NCBI GenBank assembly: GCA_017694785.1
Contig: JADIMK010000010.1
Location: 1 to 64,000 of the forward strand
DNA length: 64,000 bases
Direction of reading: 5' to 3'
Origin: Candidatus Cryptobacteroides intestinigallinarum
GTDB taxonomy: Bacteria > Bacteroidota > Bacteroidia > Bacteroidales > UBA932
Under the pieces are notes generated by a model that saw nothing but the letters and a program-made list of their open reading frames with translations, was not told the DNA's origin and made no database searches. The first letter of the stretch is position 1. Each line of letters begins with the position of its first letter. The translations under genes were made by a program, and so were the position numbers. Of the stretch, positions 54,782 through 63,848 are shown in pieces.

Positions 54782-55468
54782 TCAGTCAAGTATTATCACC
54801 GCAATTGACCTGTGGCTGAACACAAGCTTCACAGTGTCTGATGAGGCCCTGTTGAGTGTGGCTTTCCATAGGTTGTCGAATACCACATTGTCCAGAGGCC
54901 AGACAAGGCCTTCTGAATGTATCTTCAGGCTATTGTCAGGAGTTATCACAGATACTTTCCTGCCTTCCCCGCACATGAATTCAATTGTGTCTGTAACTGG
55001 AAATGCCGTATCATAATCCGAAACCATATCGATGGACAGCCCCATTGCTTCAAGGTCGAAGGTCCTGGCATATTCCATCAGCAGGGAGACATTGCCGATT
55101 GTATGGTCCACACTCTTGCCGGTGCCGCCGATTATATGGATTTCAGAAATGTCCTTGAAATGGCTGACGGCGTAGTTGAAGGCCTTGGTCTGGTCATTTA
55201 TCTCCTGGTCTTCCACATGGACTATGATGTCGGAGTATTTCTCTTTCTTCTTTTCCGAGATGGAGTCGAGGTCACCTATCACTATGTCCGGAAATCTCAT
55301 CTTGCCTCCGGATTCCTCGGAAATCCTCAGATATCTGTCAAAGGCACCGTCGCAGCAGATTATGTAGTCCGCATTTTCTACGAATGACCTTGGATATGGC
55401 TTGCGGGGAAATTCACCGTTGCCGATTATGACAGCACTCTTTCCCATTTTACTTAGATTATCTTCCAT
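54782..55468 (-). CDS. Thiamine pyrophosphokinase
   Basis: The 228-residue enzyme makes thiamine diphosphate from thiamine and ATP. The family motifs are IICCDGAFDRYL, DIVIGDLDSISE and DQEINDQTKAF, followed by the beta-sandwich domain (HIIGGTGKSVDHTIGN, KVSVITPDNSLKIHS). The first seven residues (MEDNLSK) overlap the end of the fused permease-Fmt gene by 16 bp; the Met at residue 8 (55447) would avoid the overlap and is a possible alternative start. No thiamine riboswitch is seen, as the gene follows directly in a run. Confidence 0.93.
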   Translation of the reverse strand: MEDNLSKMGKSAVIIGNGEFPRKPYPRSFVENADYIICCDGAFDRYLRISEESGGKMRFPDIVIGDLDSISEKKKEKYSDIIVHVEDQEINDQTKAFNYAVSHFKDISEIHIIGGTGKSVDHTIGNVSLLMEYARTFDLEAMGLSIDMVSDYDTAFPVTDTIEFMCGEGRKVSVITPDNSLKIHSEGLVWPLDNVVFDNLWKATLNRASSDTVKLVFSHRSIAVIILD

Positions 55469-57903
55469 GACTCAGGCTCCCTGAAGCCTGCAAGGAAATC
55501 CTTGACATCCATTCTCTTCTTGCCTGACATCTGGAGCTGTGTGAGAGCTATGGCACCGTCCGCTGTCGTCACTGCAAGCCTTGCCTTCCCGTCGGAAAGG
55601 ATGGTGCCCGGTGCCGGAAGTGCTGCGGTCTTTGCTCCTGGATCCTCTTCTCCTGGCAATGCTGCCAGGGCCAGAGCATCTTCAGCCGAGAGCTTTTCAC
55701 TCTCATATATCTTTATCTGGGATGTCTTGCCGTCCTTTTCAATGTCCATGTAGGCTCCTGGATATGGTGAAAGTCCGCGTATGAGATTGTACACATCCTT
55801 TGTCTTCCTGTTCCAGTCGATCTTGCAGAGCTCCTTGGTGATCTTAGGTGCCGGCTTCAGCACTTCATCGCCCTGGATGAAGCTCTTCTGCATACGCAGC
55901 TCGACGTTGCCTTCTATGATGGTCTCCACTGTCTGCACCACTACCTTTGCACCGAGCTCCATGAGCTTGTCGTGGAGGGTGCCGGCTGTGTCGGTGTCGG
56001 TGATGCGGCACTGCTCCCTGAAGATTATGTGGCCTGTGTCCATGCCGTCATCTATCATGAATGTGGTGACTCCGGACATGTGTTCTCCGTTGATGATGGC
56101 CCAGTTGATAGGGGCGGCACCCCTGTACTGAGGCAGGAGGGCGGCATGCAGGTTGAATGTGCCCAGGCGCGGTATCTCCCAGACTACCTTAGGAAGTATC
56201 CTGAACGCCACTACCACGAAGAGATCCGGCTTCCATGCCTTGAGAGCCTCGAGGAATTCAGGATCCTTGAGCGAAAGCGGCTGCAGTACCGGAAGCCCGT
56301 GCTCTACGGCATATTTCTTTACCGCACTCTCATTGACTTTAAGTCCTCTGCCGCTCGCCTTGTCTGCTACTGTGACGACTCCGACGACATGATAGCCCTG
56401 CCTTATGAGTTCGTCAAGCGGTGCTACCGCAAATTCCGGTGTACCCATGTACACTATGCGTGTCCTCCTTATGCTTCCCATTATTTTCATCTTTGCTTTC
56501 TTGAACCAGGTCTTCATGCTGTCCGTACTGAATATTGACGAGTCATTTATCGCCTTCCATGTGAGGAAGATGCCTATCGGGAACAGTACATATGACGATA
56601 TGAAGACTCCTGCTGCTGCAGATATCGCCCCATCGTTGGCCAGCTTGGTCCCCGATATGTCGATGACCCAGTAGACCACGAAGAACAGGACCGATATTAT
56701 GGCCGGGGTGCCGAGTCCTCCTTTCCTTATCAGAGCACCCAGCGGTGCCCCGATGAAGAAGAATATGAAGCAGGCTATGGCAACTGCGAATTTCTTCAGC
56801 TGTTCGACATCTATCAGTCTGAGGGTGTATGTGTAGTAGTATACTTCCCGGCCGAATGTGGTAAGTTGGGATATGTATTCATTGGTGTTCGAAAGAGCCT
56901 TCTCGTAGCCGCGTATCTCCTTGTCCAGATCGTCCCATTCTCCGGCACCCTCGAATTCAAAAGGTACCTTGATGTCAGTCTTGAGCGATGTGTCAAGCTG
57001 TCTGCTGTAAGACAGTGTGCCGCTGCGTATGAGTTTCTCAAACTGCTCTTTCCTTGCATCCAGGGTTATGCCTCCGATGGAGTCCTTCCCGTGTCTGAGC
57101 TGATGCAGGTTCATTGACTTGACCTGGTCTCCGAATCTGTCATCCTCCGATTTCTGGAAGGCATAGTTCTCAAGCGGGATCACAAGTTCCTGGCGGGTAA
57201 ATTCGGATTTCTGCAGTTGGAGTGTCGTGTCCCTGAACTTCCTTGTGTTGGTCTCTTCGTAGTTGGCTCCGTTGAAAAGGGTGAAGGTCAGGTAGCTCTT
57301 GTCCTTGGACATGTTCATGATGGCCGAGTCGGCGAGAGTCAGGCTGGTGTTGCCTCTTTTGTCCTTGTGCCCGTACACCATCACGTCATGCATCATCCCG
57401 CTTTCTTCATCCCGTGTGTTGATCCTGAGGGTGTAGCCTTCGATTCCGTCATAGAAAGTACCGGTAGGTATCTTTATCTCTTCCTTGGTCTTGCCTATGT
57501 CGTCACGCAGCGTGTAGATCTTGTTGTATGCGACAGGTACAAGGTCATTGGTCGCGAAGAATGTGCCAACGCTTATGATGAAAGATGTTATGATGAGCGG
57601 TGCAAGTACCCTGCTCAGGGAGATGCCTGCCGCCTTGATGGCAAGCAGCTCGTTGTTTTCTCCCATCGTCCCCAGGGTCATCATTGAGGAAAGCAATGTG
57701 GCAAGAGGCAGGGACAGAGGCAGCAGGGTGGCGCAGCCCCATCCGAGGAATTCAAGTATGACCTTGAGACTCAATCCTTTGCCTACGAGTTCATCAATAT
57801 ATAGCCAAAGGAACTGCATCATGAGGATGAAGATGACGACAAAGAGGATCGCGAAAAACGGTCCTATGAATGATTTCAATATGAAAACGTCGAGCTTCTT
57901 CAT
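55453..57903 (-). CDS. fmt: Fused LptF/LptG permease and methionyl-tRNA formyltransferase
   Basis: One open frame of 816 residues holds two complete proteins. Residues 1-455 are an LptF/LptG-type permease (LDVFILKSFIGPFFAILFVV, GENNELLAIKAAGISLSRVL, periplasmic domain, C-terminal helices with FFIGAPLGALIRKGG). Residues from about 481 are Fmt (RIVYMGTPEFAVAPLDEL, then FNLHAALLPQYRGAAPINWA with Asn and His of the active site, and DDGMDTG with the Asp). Fmt formylates initiator Met-tRNA. Between them is a short basic linker (MKTWFKKAKMKIMGSIRRTR) with no stop codon. Internal ATGs at 56490 and 56481 could allow separate synthesis of Fmt. The Fmt part has an extra Ala/Pro-rich loop near residue 755. 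Confidence 0.85.
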   Translation of the reverse strand: MKKLDVFILKSFIGPFFAILFVVIFILMMQFLWLYIDELVGKGLSLKVILEFLGWGCATLLPLSLPLATLLSSMMTLGTMGENNELLAIKAAGISLSRVLAPLIITSFIISVGTFFATNDLVPVAYNKIYTLRDDIGKTKEEIKIPTGTFYDGIEGYTLRINTRDEESGMMHDVMVYGHKDKRGNTSLTLADSAIMNMSKDKSYLTFTLFNGANYEETNTRKFRDTTLQLQKSEFTRQELVIPLENYAFQKSEDDRFGDQVKSMNLHQLRHGKDSIGGITLDARKEQFEKLIRSGTLSYSRQLDTSLKTDIKVPFEFEGAGEWDDLDKEIRGYEKALSNTNEYISQLTTFGREVYYYTYTLRLIDVEQLKKFAVAIACFIFFFIGAPLGALIRKGGLGTPAIISVLFFVVYWVIDISGTKLANDGAISAAAGVFISSYVLFPIGIFLTWKAINDSSIFSTDSMKTWFKKAKMKIMGSIRRTRIVYMGTPEFAVAPLDELIRQGYHVVGVVTVADKASGRGLKVNESAVKKYAVEHGLPVLQPLSLKDPEFLEALKAWKPDLFVVVAFRILPKVVWEIPRLGTFNLHAALLPQYRGAAPINWAIINGEHMSGVTTFMIDDGMDTGHIIFREQCRITDTDTAGTLHDKLMELGAKVVVQTVETIIEGNVELRMQKSFIQGDEVLKPAPKITKELCKIDWNRKTKDVYNLIRGLSPYPGAYMDIEKDGKTSQIKIYESEKLSAEDALALAALPGEEDPGAKTAALPAPGTILSDGKARLAVTTADGAIALTQLQMSGKKRMDVKDFLAGFREPESWKII

Positions 57904-57971
57904 CCTCAGCAGTCATTGTTTGTCGGCATCCGGCTGTCCGGTGCCGGTCTTGATATTGCAGATGGTCCTGC

Positions 57972-60596
57972 TTATCTTGTGGCCAGTTCGATCATCGTGT
58001 TGAGAGCCTCCTGCAGTCCGTCAGTGTTCTTTCCTCCTGCAGTGGCAAGGCCAGGCTGTCCGCCTCCTCCTCCGAGGATGGCTTTGGCAGCTTCTCTGAT
58101 GTCCTTGGCTGCATTGTGTCCTGCCTCTACAAGGTCAGGTGAATACATCAGGAGCAGCTGCGGCTTGCCCTGGTATTCAAATGCACCTGCTACAACCATA
58201 TCTGTAGTCTCCTTCTGGAGAAGAAGTGCTGCGTTCTTGAGTACGGAAGGGTCTATCGGACTGCTGAAAGAAATGACTTTGACGCCATTGATCTCACGGC
58301 TGTTGCTTATGAGAGTATTCTTGAGGGCAATGGTCTTTTCCTTGATCACAGCTTCCATCTCTTTCTTGAAATGGTCGTTCTCCTCGATGAGTTTCCTGAT
58401 TGAAAGAGCGAGGTCCGGCGCATTGTTGAAGAGGGCCTTGGCTGATCTGAGCATTGATTCCATGGCATCAACGACATTCTCAGCATCTTCACCTGTGGTA
58501 GCCTCGATTCTTCTGATTCCGGCTGCTATGGCGCTCTCTGAAACTATCTTGAAGAAGCCGATCTGGCCGGTGGCAGCTGCATGTGTACCTCCGCAGAGTT
58601 CGACGGAGTCTCCGAACTTAACTATCCTCACCCTGTCTCCGTATTTTTCTCCGAAGAGAGCCATCGCTCCCATCTCCTTCGCCTGGTCAATGGTCGCGTA
58701 CCTGTTCTCTTCAAGCGGACTGTTGAGCCTTATGAGCTCGTTGACACGTTTCTCGACCTTCTCTATCTGTTCGTCTGTCATCTTCTCGAAGTGTGAGAAG
58801 TCGAAGCGGAAATATGAAGGAGCGACATAAGAACCTTTCTGCTCCACATGTGTGCCGAGGATTTCCCTGAGGGCCTGATGGAGAAGATGTGTCGCCGTGT
58901 GGTTTGCTGTGATCCTCAGTCTTCTTGCGGCATCAACATGGAGGGTGAACTCTCCGCTGCAGTCTGAAGGTATGCGTTCAGCGATATGGATGGTAAGGTT
59001 GTTTTCCTTTATGGTGTTGAGTATCTCTATCTTTTCACCTGACTCTGACATGATCCAGCCTGTATCTCCGACCTGTCCTCCCATCTCGGCGTAGAACGGA
59101 GTCTTGTCGAATACCAGCTGGTACATCACCTTGTTCTTGGCCTTGACAGTGCGATGGCGGACAAGTGATGCACCGCTGATCTCGGTGAAGTCGTAGCCTA
59201 CGAACTCGACATTGTCGCAATGGTGGAATTCTACCCAGTCACCTGATTCGAGGGCAGTGGCGTTCCTTGCCCTCTCCTTCTGCTTCTGGAGCTCTTTCTC
59301 GAAATTCTCCAGGTCGATGGTGAAGCCGTTCTCTGATGCTATCAGCTCACTCAGGTCGATAGGGAAGCCGTATGTGTCATAGAGCACGAAGGCGTCTTCT
59401 CCGCTTATCACCTTTGTGTCCTTTGATTTCTCCATTATTGAGTCCATGAGCCTTATGCCTCTGTCGAGGGTACGGAGAAATGCCATCTCCTCCTCCCTGA
59501 TGACTTTCTCAATGAGGCTTTGCTGGCTCGCGATTTCAGGATATGATGAGCCCATGTCGTCGACAAGCTGGCCGACAAGCCTGCAGAGGAACGGTTCGTT
59601 GAATCCGAGGAATGTATGTCCGTATCTGACTGCCCTGCGGAGGATTCTTCTGATGACATATCCTGCCTTCACATTTGAAGGAAGCTGTCCGTCAGCTATC
59701 GAGAAGCTGATGGCCCTGATGTGGTCGGCGATTACCCTCATCGCCACTTCTGTCTTTTCAGACTCATGGTATGAGTGTCCGGAAAGCTCTTCGATCTTGT
59801 GGATCATGCCGGTGAACACGTCTGTGTCATAGTTGCTCGTCTTGCCCTGGAGAGCCATGCAGAGCCTTTCGAATCCCATTCCGGTATCTACGTTCTTGTT
59901 CGGAAGCGGCTCAAGATGTCCGTCAGCCTTGCGGTTGAACTGCATGAACACCAGATTCCATATCTCAATGACGAGATGGTGCCCTTTGTTGACAAGTTCG
60001 CGTCCCGGAAGGGCAGCCCTTTCTTCGTCGCTCCTGAGGTCGATGTGGATCTCGCTGCACGGACCGCATGGACCTGTATCTCCCATTTCCCAGAAGTTGT
60101 CGTGCTTGTCTCCGAGCAGGATCCTGTCTTCAGGCAGATATTTCTTCCATTCTTCGAAGGCTTCTGTATCCATTTCGGTGTGGTCTCCGTCATTTCCCTT
60201 GAAGACTGTGGCATAAAGCCTGTCCTTGTCTATCTTGTAGACTTCCGTGAGAAGCTCCCATGCCCATGCGATCACCTCTTTCTTGAAATAGTCGCCGAAG
60301 CTCCAGTTGCCGAGCATCTCGAACATCGTATGGTGGTATGAATCGTGCCCGACTTCTTCAAGGTCGTTGTGCTTGCCGCTGACCCTCAGACATTTCTGGC
60401 TGTCGGTGACCCTTTTGTACTTAGGGATACTGTTGCCTAGGAACCAGTCCTTGAACTGGTTCATGCCTGCGTTGGTAAACATGAGTGTCGGGTCGTTCTT
60501 TACTACCATAGGTGCAGAAGGGACTATGACATGTCCCTTTGATGCGAAAAAGTCCAGGAAAGCCTGTCTTATTTCTTTGGAAGTCATATTGTTCAT
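57972..60596 (-). CDS. alaS: Alanyl-tRNA synthetase
   Basis: The 874-residue class II synthetase charges tRNA-Ala and edits mischarged Ser and Gly. The N-terminus has [35 protein letters not shown] and [13 protein letters not shown]. The editing domain has [10 protein letters not shown] (around residues 563-572) and [13 protein letters not shown]. The C-terminal domain has the glycine-rich [16 protein letters not shown]. Length is standard. The ATG at 60587, three codons in, is an alternative start. A promoter box lies upstream; the M23 peptidase gene diverges. Confidence 0.98.
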   Translation of the reverse strand: MNNMTSKEIRQAFLDFFASKGHVIVPSAPMVVKNDPTLMFTNAGMNQFKDWFLGNSIPKYKRVTDSQKCLRVSGKHNDLEEVGHDSYHHTMFEMLGNWSFGDYFKKEVIAWAWELLTEVYKIDKDRLYATVFKGNDGDHTEMDTEAFEEWKKYLPEDRILLGDKHDNFWEMGDTGPCGPCSEIHIDLRSDEERAALPGRELVNKGHHLVIEIWNLVFMQFNRKADGHLEPLPNKNVDTGMGFERLCMALQGKTSNYDTDVFTGMIHKIEELSGHSYHESEKTEVAMRVIADHIRAISFSIADGQLPSNVKAGYVIRRILRRAVRYGHTFLGFNEPFLCRLVGQLVDDMGSSYPEIASQQSLIEKVIREEEMAFLRTLDRGIRLMDSIMEKSKDTKVISGEDAFVLYDTYGFPIDLSELIASENGFTIDLENFEKELQKQKERARNATALESGDWVEFHHCDNVEFVGYDFTEISGASLVRHRTVKAKNKVMYQLVFDKTPFYAEMGGQVGDTGWIMSESGEKIEILNTIKENNLTIHIAERIPSDCSGEFTLHVDAARRLRITANHTATHLLHQALREILGTHVEQKGSYVAPSYFRFDFSHFEKMTDEQIEKVEKRVNELIRLNSPLEENRYATIDQAKEMGAMALFGEKYGDRVRIVKFGDSVELCGGTHAAATGQIGFFKIVSESAIAAGIRRIEATTGEDAENVVDAMESMLRSAKALFNNAPDLALSIRKLIEENDHFKKEMEAVIKEKTIALKNTLISNSREINGVKVISFSSPIDPSVLKNAALLLQKETTDMVVAGAFEYQGKPQLLLMYSPDLVEAGHNAAKDIREAAKAILGGGGGQPGLATAGGKNTDGLQEALNTMIELATR

Positions 60597-60630
60597 TATG
60601 TTTTTTCTGTTTTATCCAACAAATAACCTG

Positions 60631-60638
60631 CAAAATTA
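60631..60638 (-). promoter_or_regulatory. Putative -7 promoter box for alaS
   Basis: Minus-strand TAATTTTG matches TAnnTTTG, 34 bp before the alaS ATG. Confidence 0.5.
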
Positions 60639-60661
60639 TAACTTTTTTGGAAATAATGGAC

Positions 60662-60669
60662 TATATTTG
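60662..60669 (+). promoter_or_regulatory. Putative -7 promoter box for the M23 peptidase operon
   Basis: TATATTTG is a full match to TAnnTTTG but ends only 4 bp before the chosen ATG, which would make the message leaderless or nearly so. Confidence 0.4.
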
Positions 60670-60673
60670 CGAC

Positions 60674-61657
60674 ATGTCAAAATACCGGAAGTACAGATTC
60701 AACAGCGATACCCTCTCCTACGAGATCATCAAGGAGAAATCTGCACGCCGCCGCCTTTTCAAAAGCATCTTCCTTTTCGTGGGAAGTGTAGCTGCGGCTG
60801 TGTTCTATGCTTGGGTATATACGTCTGTGCTTGGCAATGAGCTTCCGAAGACAGTGATCCTGAGGAAGGCCAATGCCCGCCTGAGCTCAAAGGTGGAGGT
60901 GATGAACCGTCAGCTCGACCGCTACGATGAAATCCTTTCCGCTCTGTCCATGCGCGACAATGATATCTATCGTGCGGTATTCGGAATGTATGAGATACCT
61001 GATGAAGTAAGGAATGCAGGATATGGAGGAGTGAACAGGTATTCATATCTTGACTACGGAGACTGCTCCGGTCTTCTGCGCAATACCGTGATCCGTCTGG
61101 ATGTCCTGACGAAAAAGACTTTCGTGCAGAGCAAGTCCTTTGATGAAATCGCTGCAATAGCAAGACATTCCGGAGACATGGTCCTTTGTGTCCCTGCGCT
61201 TTCTCCTATCTGCCCGGCTCCCGGCACCTACCATATTTCCAGCTATTTCGGAAGGCGTACTGATCCTGTCTACGGACGTACTGCATTCCATGAAGGAATG
61301 GATTTCGCACTGCAGCCCGGCAACGGCATATATGCTACTGCTGACGGAGTCGTTGAGAAGGTGCGTCATGAATTCTTCGGGTACGGCAATTCTGTGGTCA
61401 TAGACCATGGATTCGGCTACAAGACAAGATATGCACACATGAAGTCGATCTCTGTCCATGAAGGAGAGAAGGTAAGACGCGGCTCCCTGCTCGGTCAATC
61501 CGGCAATTCCGGCAAGTCCACAGGTCCTCATCTGCACTATGAGGTCATATATAAGGGAAAGGCAGTCAACCCGTTGAACTATGTGGACCTTTCAATGGAC
61601 AAGGATGAATACATGTCTCTGGTGGATAATGTCAGAGAACAGTCCGGACAGTCATGA
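60674..61657 (+). CDS. M23-family (LytM) peptidase, membrane-anchored
   Basis: The 327-residue protein begins MSKYRKYRFNSDTLSYEII, followed by one membrane helix (residues about 30-52), a coiled-coil-like stretch (ARLSSKVEVMNRQLDRYDEIL) and a C-terminal M23 domain: SSYFGRRTDPVYGRTAFHEGMDFA with the first zinc ligands, and PHLHYEV with the last. All zinc residues appear present, so it may cut peptidoglycan peptides in the periplasm. I start at 60674; the track start at 60539 would read through the alaS promoter region. Its stop overlaps the next start (ATGA). Confidence 0.92.
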   Translation: MSKYRKYRFNSDTLSYEIIKEKSARRRLFKSIFLFVGSVAAAVFYAWVYTSVLGNELPKTVILRKANARLSSKVEVMNRQLDRYDEILSALSMRDNDIYRAVFGMYEIPDEVRNAGYGGVNRYSYLDYGDCSGLLRNTVIRLDVLTKKTFVQSKSFDEIAAIARHSGDMVLCVPALSPICPAPGTYHISSYFGRRTDPVYGRTAFHEGMDFALQPGNGIYATADGVVEKVRHEFFGYGNSVVIDHGFGYKTRYAHMKSISVHEGEKVRRGSLLGQSGNSGKSTGPHLHYEVIYKGKAVNPLNYVDLSMDKDEYMSLVDNVREQSGQS

Positions 61658-62604
61658 GCAGCCGCTACATAATCGACAAGGACGACTTCAGGATCAGGAA
61701 AGTCCGTCCGAATGCAGCCAGGATCTTGCGCAGGGTACTGAAATATTTTCTGGTCAGCATTTCTCTTGCTGTCGTGTATTATATGATCTTTGCGCTCATA
61801 TTCAGCACAGATACAGAACGGAAGCTCAAGCAGGAGAACCGCATGTATGAAAAGCTTTATCCTGGCATGCAGGATAAGGAAGCTCTTCTGGGTGGTGTAG
61901 TGTCAGAGCTGGAGGCGCGGGACAACAGCATATATGAAGAGATTTTCAACTCTTCGTCCCCTCTTTCTCCGGATTTCGGCTATACATTCTTCATGGATTC
62001 AGCAGATTCGGTCTCTGATGAAGGTCTTGTACGTTATACTGAAGCCAAACTGAATGATGCGTCGGCAAAGGCGGCTTATGTGGGGCAGACTCTGAAGGAT
62101 GCGGTGGACATGTGTCTGGCGGCAGGAGATTCTCTTCCGCCGCTTGTGCTTCCTCTGAAAGATTTTCCTTATGCACAGACAGGTGCATCTGCCGGCATGA
62201 AGATGAGCCCGTTCTATAAAGTGTATCATAAGCATAAAGGGCTGGACCTGATTGTCCCTTCCGGGACACCGGTATATGCTCCGGCCGACGGCAAGGTCGT
62301 ACTTGTCCGCAGGTCCGGACGAGAATCAGGAAATGTTCTTGTCCTGGATCACGGCAACGGATATTCAACAGGATATGCCCATTTGAAGGAGATACTTGTG
62401 CGTGACGGACGTATGGTTAAGAAAGGTGACCAGATAGCGACTACCGGATCTTCTGGAAAGTCTTTCGCCCCTCATCTGCATTATGAAGTGATCAAGGATA
62501 CGCTGCCTCAGGATCCGGTCAATTATTTCTTCGGGTCAGTTACACCTGAGGAATATATGGAGATGATGATCCTGGGTGAAAGCATAGCCCAGTCTATGGA
62601 GTGA
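61654..62604 (+). CDS. Second M23-family (LytM) peptidase, membrane-anchored
   Basis: The 316-residue protein repeats the design of its neighbour: a short cytoplasmic start (SSRYIIDKDDFRIRKVRP), one membrane helix (YFLVSISLAVVYYMIFALIF), a helical spacer (KLKQENRMYEKL) and a C-terminal M23 domain with YKVYHKHKGLDLIVPSGTPVYAPADG and PHLHYEV. The zinc ligands His and Asp (HKGLD) and HLH are intact. The two are clearly paralogues in tandem with a 4-bp overlap, which suggests two subunits or stepwise division of labour in cell-wall turnover. Confidence 0.92.
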   Translation: MSSRYIIDKDDFRIRKVRPNAARILRRVLKYFLVSISLAVVYYMIFALIFSTDTERKLKQENRMYEKLYPGMQDKEALLGGVVSELEARDNSIYEEIFNSSSPLSPDFGYTFFMDSADSVSDEGLVRYTEAKLNDASAKAAYVGQTLKDAVDMCLAAGDSLPPLVLPLKDFPYAQTGASAGMKMSPFYKVYHKHKGLDLIVPSGTPVYAPADGKVVLVRRSGRESGNVLVLDHGNGYSTGYAHLKEILVRDGRMVKKGDQIATTGSSGKSFAPHLHYEVIKDTLPQDPVNYFFGSVTPEEYMEMMILGESIAQSME

Positions 62605-62606
62605 TT

Positions 62607-62924
62607 ATGGAAAAATTGTATTACAGCATAGGAGAAGTCGCTTCTCTTCTCGGCGAGAATGTCTCTCTTGTCCGGTTCTGGTCAGATTCGTTCCCGAAGC
62701 TTCTGAATCCCAGACGCAATGCCAAGGGCAACAGGATGTATACCGCGGATGATGTAGAGACTTTCCGCCAGATATATTTTCTCGTCAAGGTCTGCGGTAT
62801 GACACTCGAAGGAGCATACAGGAGGTTGCTGACGGAGAAGGTCAAGGTGGGCCAGGCAGCGAGGATGATGGCGCTTCTTCAGGAGGTCCGCTCTGAGCTG
62901 GAACTTGCCAGGAAGAACATATGA
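62607..62924 (+). CDS. MerR-family transcriptional regulator, single-domain
   Basis: The 105-residue protein is mostly the winged-helix MerR domain: YYSIGEVASLLGENVSLVRFWSDSFPKLLNPRRNAKGNRMYTADDVETFRQIYFLV. A short helical tail follows (ALLQEVRSELELARKN) with no effector-binding domain and no conserved Cys. The track start at 62601 is a GTG; the ATG at 62607 (MEKLYYSIGEV) fits better. It follows the second M23 gene by 2 bp. Similar MerR-plus-M23 arrangements occur in Bacteroidales; the target genes are unknown. Confidence 0.9.
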   Translation: MEKLYYSIGEVASLLGENVSLVRFWSDSFPKLLNPRRNAKGNRMYTADDVETFRQIYFLVKVCGMTLEGAYRRLLTEKVKVGQAARMMALLQEVRSELELARKNI

Positions 62925-63001
62925 TACGAAACTGTCTCCGGCTGCCAGACGTGAGAACGGCAAGTCGAGAGCCGCATCATCTGGATTAATAGACCTTATT
63001 A

Positions 63002-63033
63002 TATATTATAGGTATATTATCATATATTATAGG
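63002..63033 (+). repeat. Short AT-rich direct repeat upstream of nif3
   Basis: TATATTATAGG occurs at 63002-63012 and 63023-63033, 21 bp apart. It may be a slippage duplication or a binding site; the region also serves as the only candidate promoter area for the nif3 gene, where no TAnnTTTG box is evident. Confidence 0.4.
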
Positions 63034-63054
63034 CATAGACAATTGACATAGGCT

Positions 63055-63843
63055 ATGGATACAGTATACAAGGTAAAAGATGTAGCAGCCGCCATCGAGG
63101 AGTTTGCTCCTCTGTCGGTCCAGGAGAAATGGGACAACAGCGGACTGTGCATCGGATCCATGGAGGCTCCGGTCGGGTCAGTGCTGCTTGGGCTGGACTG
63201 CACTCCTGATCTCGTGGATGAGGCTGTCTCTGTCGGGGCGGACATGATAGTGACTCACCATCCTCTGATATTTTCAGGACTGAAGAAGATCTGTCCTGAC
63301 GATCCGGTGGGGCTGGCGGTGATGAAAGCTGTCTCTGCCGGGATTGCAGTATATGCTGCCCATACTTCGGCTGACAAGGTGATAGCTGGAGTGAGCGGGG
63401 CAATGGCCCGCAGGCTTGGCCTTGAAAATATACAGATACTTGATGTTGAGGGAGACGGTATCGGGCTTGGAACAGTGGGAGATCTCCCTTCTCCCATGTC
63501 TTCGGACGAAGCTGTAGCGTTTGTCAAGGAGCGTTTCGGACTGAAGGCAGCAAGGGCATCAAAGCCATTGGATATACCGGTATCCCGCATAGCGATGTGC
63601 GGAGGCTCCGGAAGTTCACTGATTCCAGAGGCCATTGCGAGCGGCGCCCAGCTGTATCTTTGCGGAGATGTATCATATCATCATTTCTTCACTCCGGAAG
63701 GTTTCATGATCATGGATATAGGCCATTATGAAAGTGAGATTGAGATAGTTGATATTTTATTTTCGCTGTTGAAGAAAAATTTTCCTACATTTGCAGTCCG
63801 AATTACGCAGAATATTTATAGTAACCCGATATATTATTATTAA
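63055..63843 (+). CDS. Nif3-like dinuclear metal centre protein
   Basis: The 262-residue protein has the metal-binding motifs of the Nif3/YbgI family: VTHHPLIFSGLK (two His), YAAHTSADK with the conserved His and Asp, and IGHYESE at the end. Its length matches the short form without the inserted PII-like domain that gives about 365 residues in other bacteria. Members form hexameric toroids; the biological reaction is unsettled, with GTP cyclohydrolase-like and hydrolase roles proposed. A zinc-ribbon gene follows 5 bp later, the usual partner in Bacteroidales. Confidence 0.92.
   Translation: MDTVYKVKDVAAAIEEFAPLSVQEKWDNSGLCIGSMEAPVGSVLLGLDCTPDLVDEAVSVGADMIVTHHPLIFSGLKKICPDDPVGLAVMKAVSAGIAVYAAHTSADKVIAGVSGAMARRLGLENIQILDVEGDGIGLGTVGDLPSPMSSDEAVAFVKERFGLKAARASKPLDIPVSRIAMCGGSGSSLIPEAIASGAQLYLCGDVSYHHFFTPEGFMIMDIGHYESEIEIVDILFSLLKKNFPTFAVRITQNIYSNPIYYY
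63786..63793 (+). promoter_or_regulatory. Putative -7 promoter box for the zinc-ribbon gene
   Basis: TACATTTG (TAnnTTTG) inside the end of nif3, 55 bp before the next ATG; the downstream gene may have its own transcript. Confidence 0.4.
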
Positions 63844-63848
63844 GCGAT

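Noticed and set aside
54782-55468. Thiamine riboswitch controlling the thiamine pyrophosphokinase gene
   Set aside because: The gene overlaps the upstream frame, leaving no leader that could hold the element.
55453-57903. Permease-Fmt fusion as a simple annotation slip between two genes
   Set aside because: I read the minus strand through the linker (around 56470-56525) and found no stop codon and no frame change; the fusion is in the given sequence, though a sequencing error cannot be excluded.
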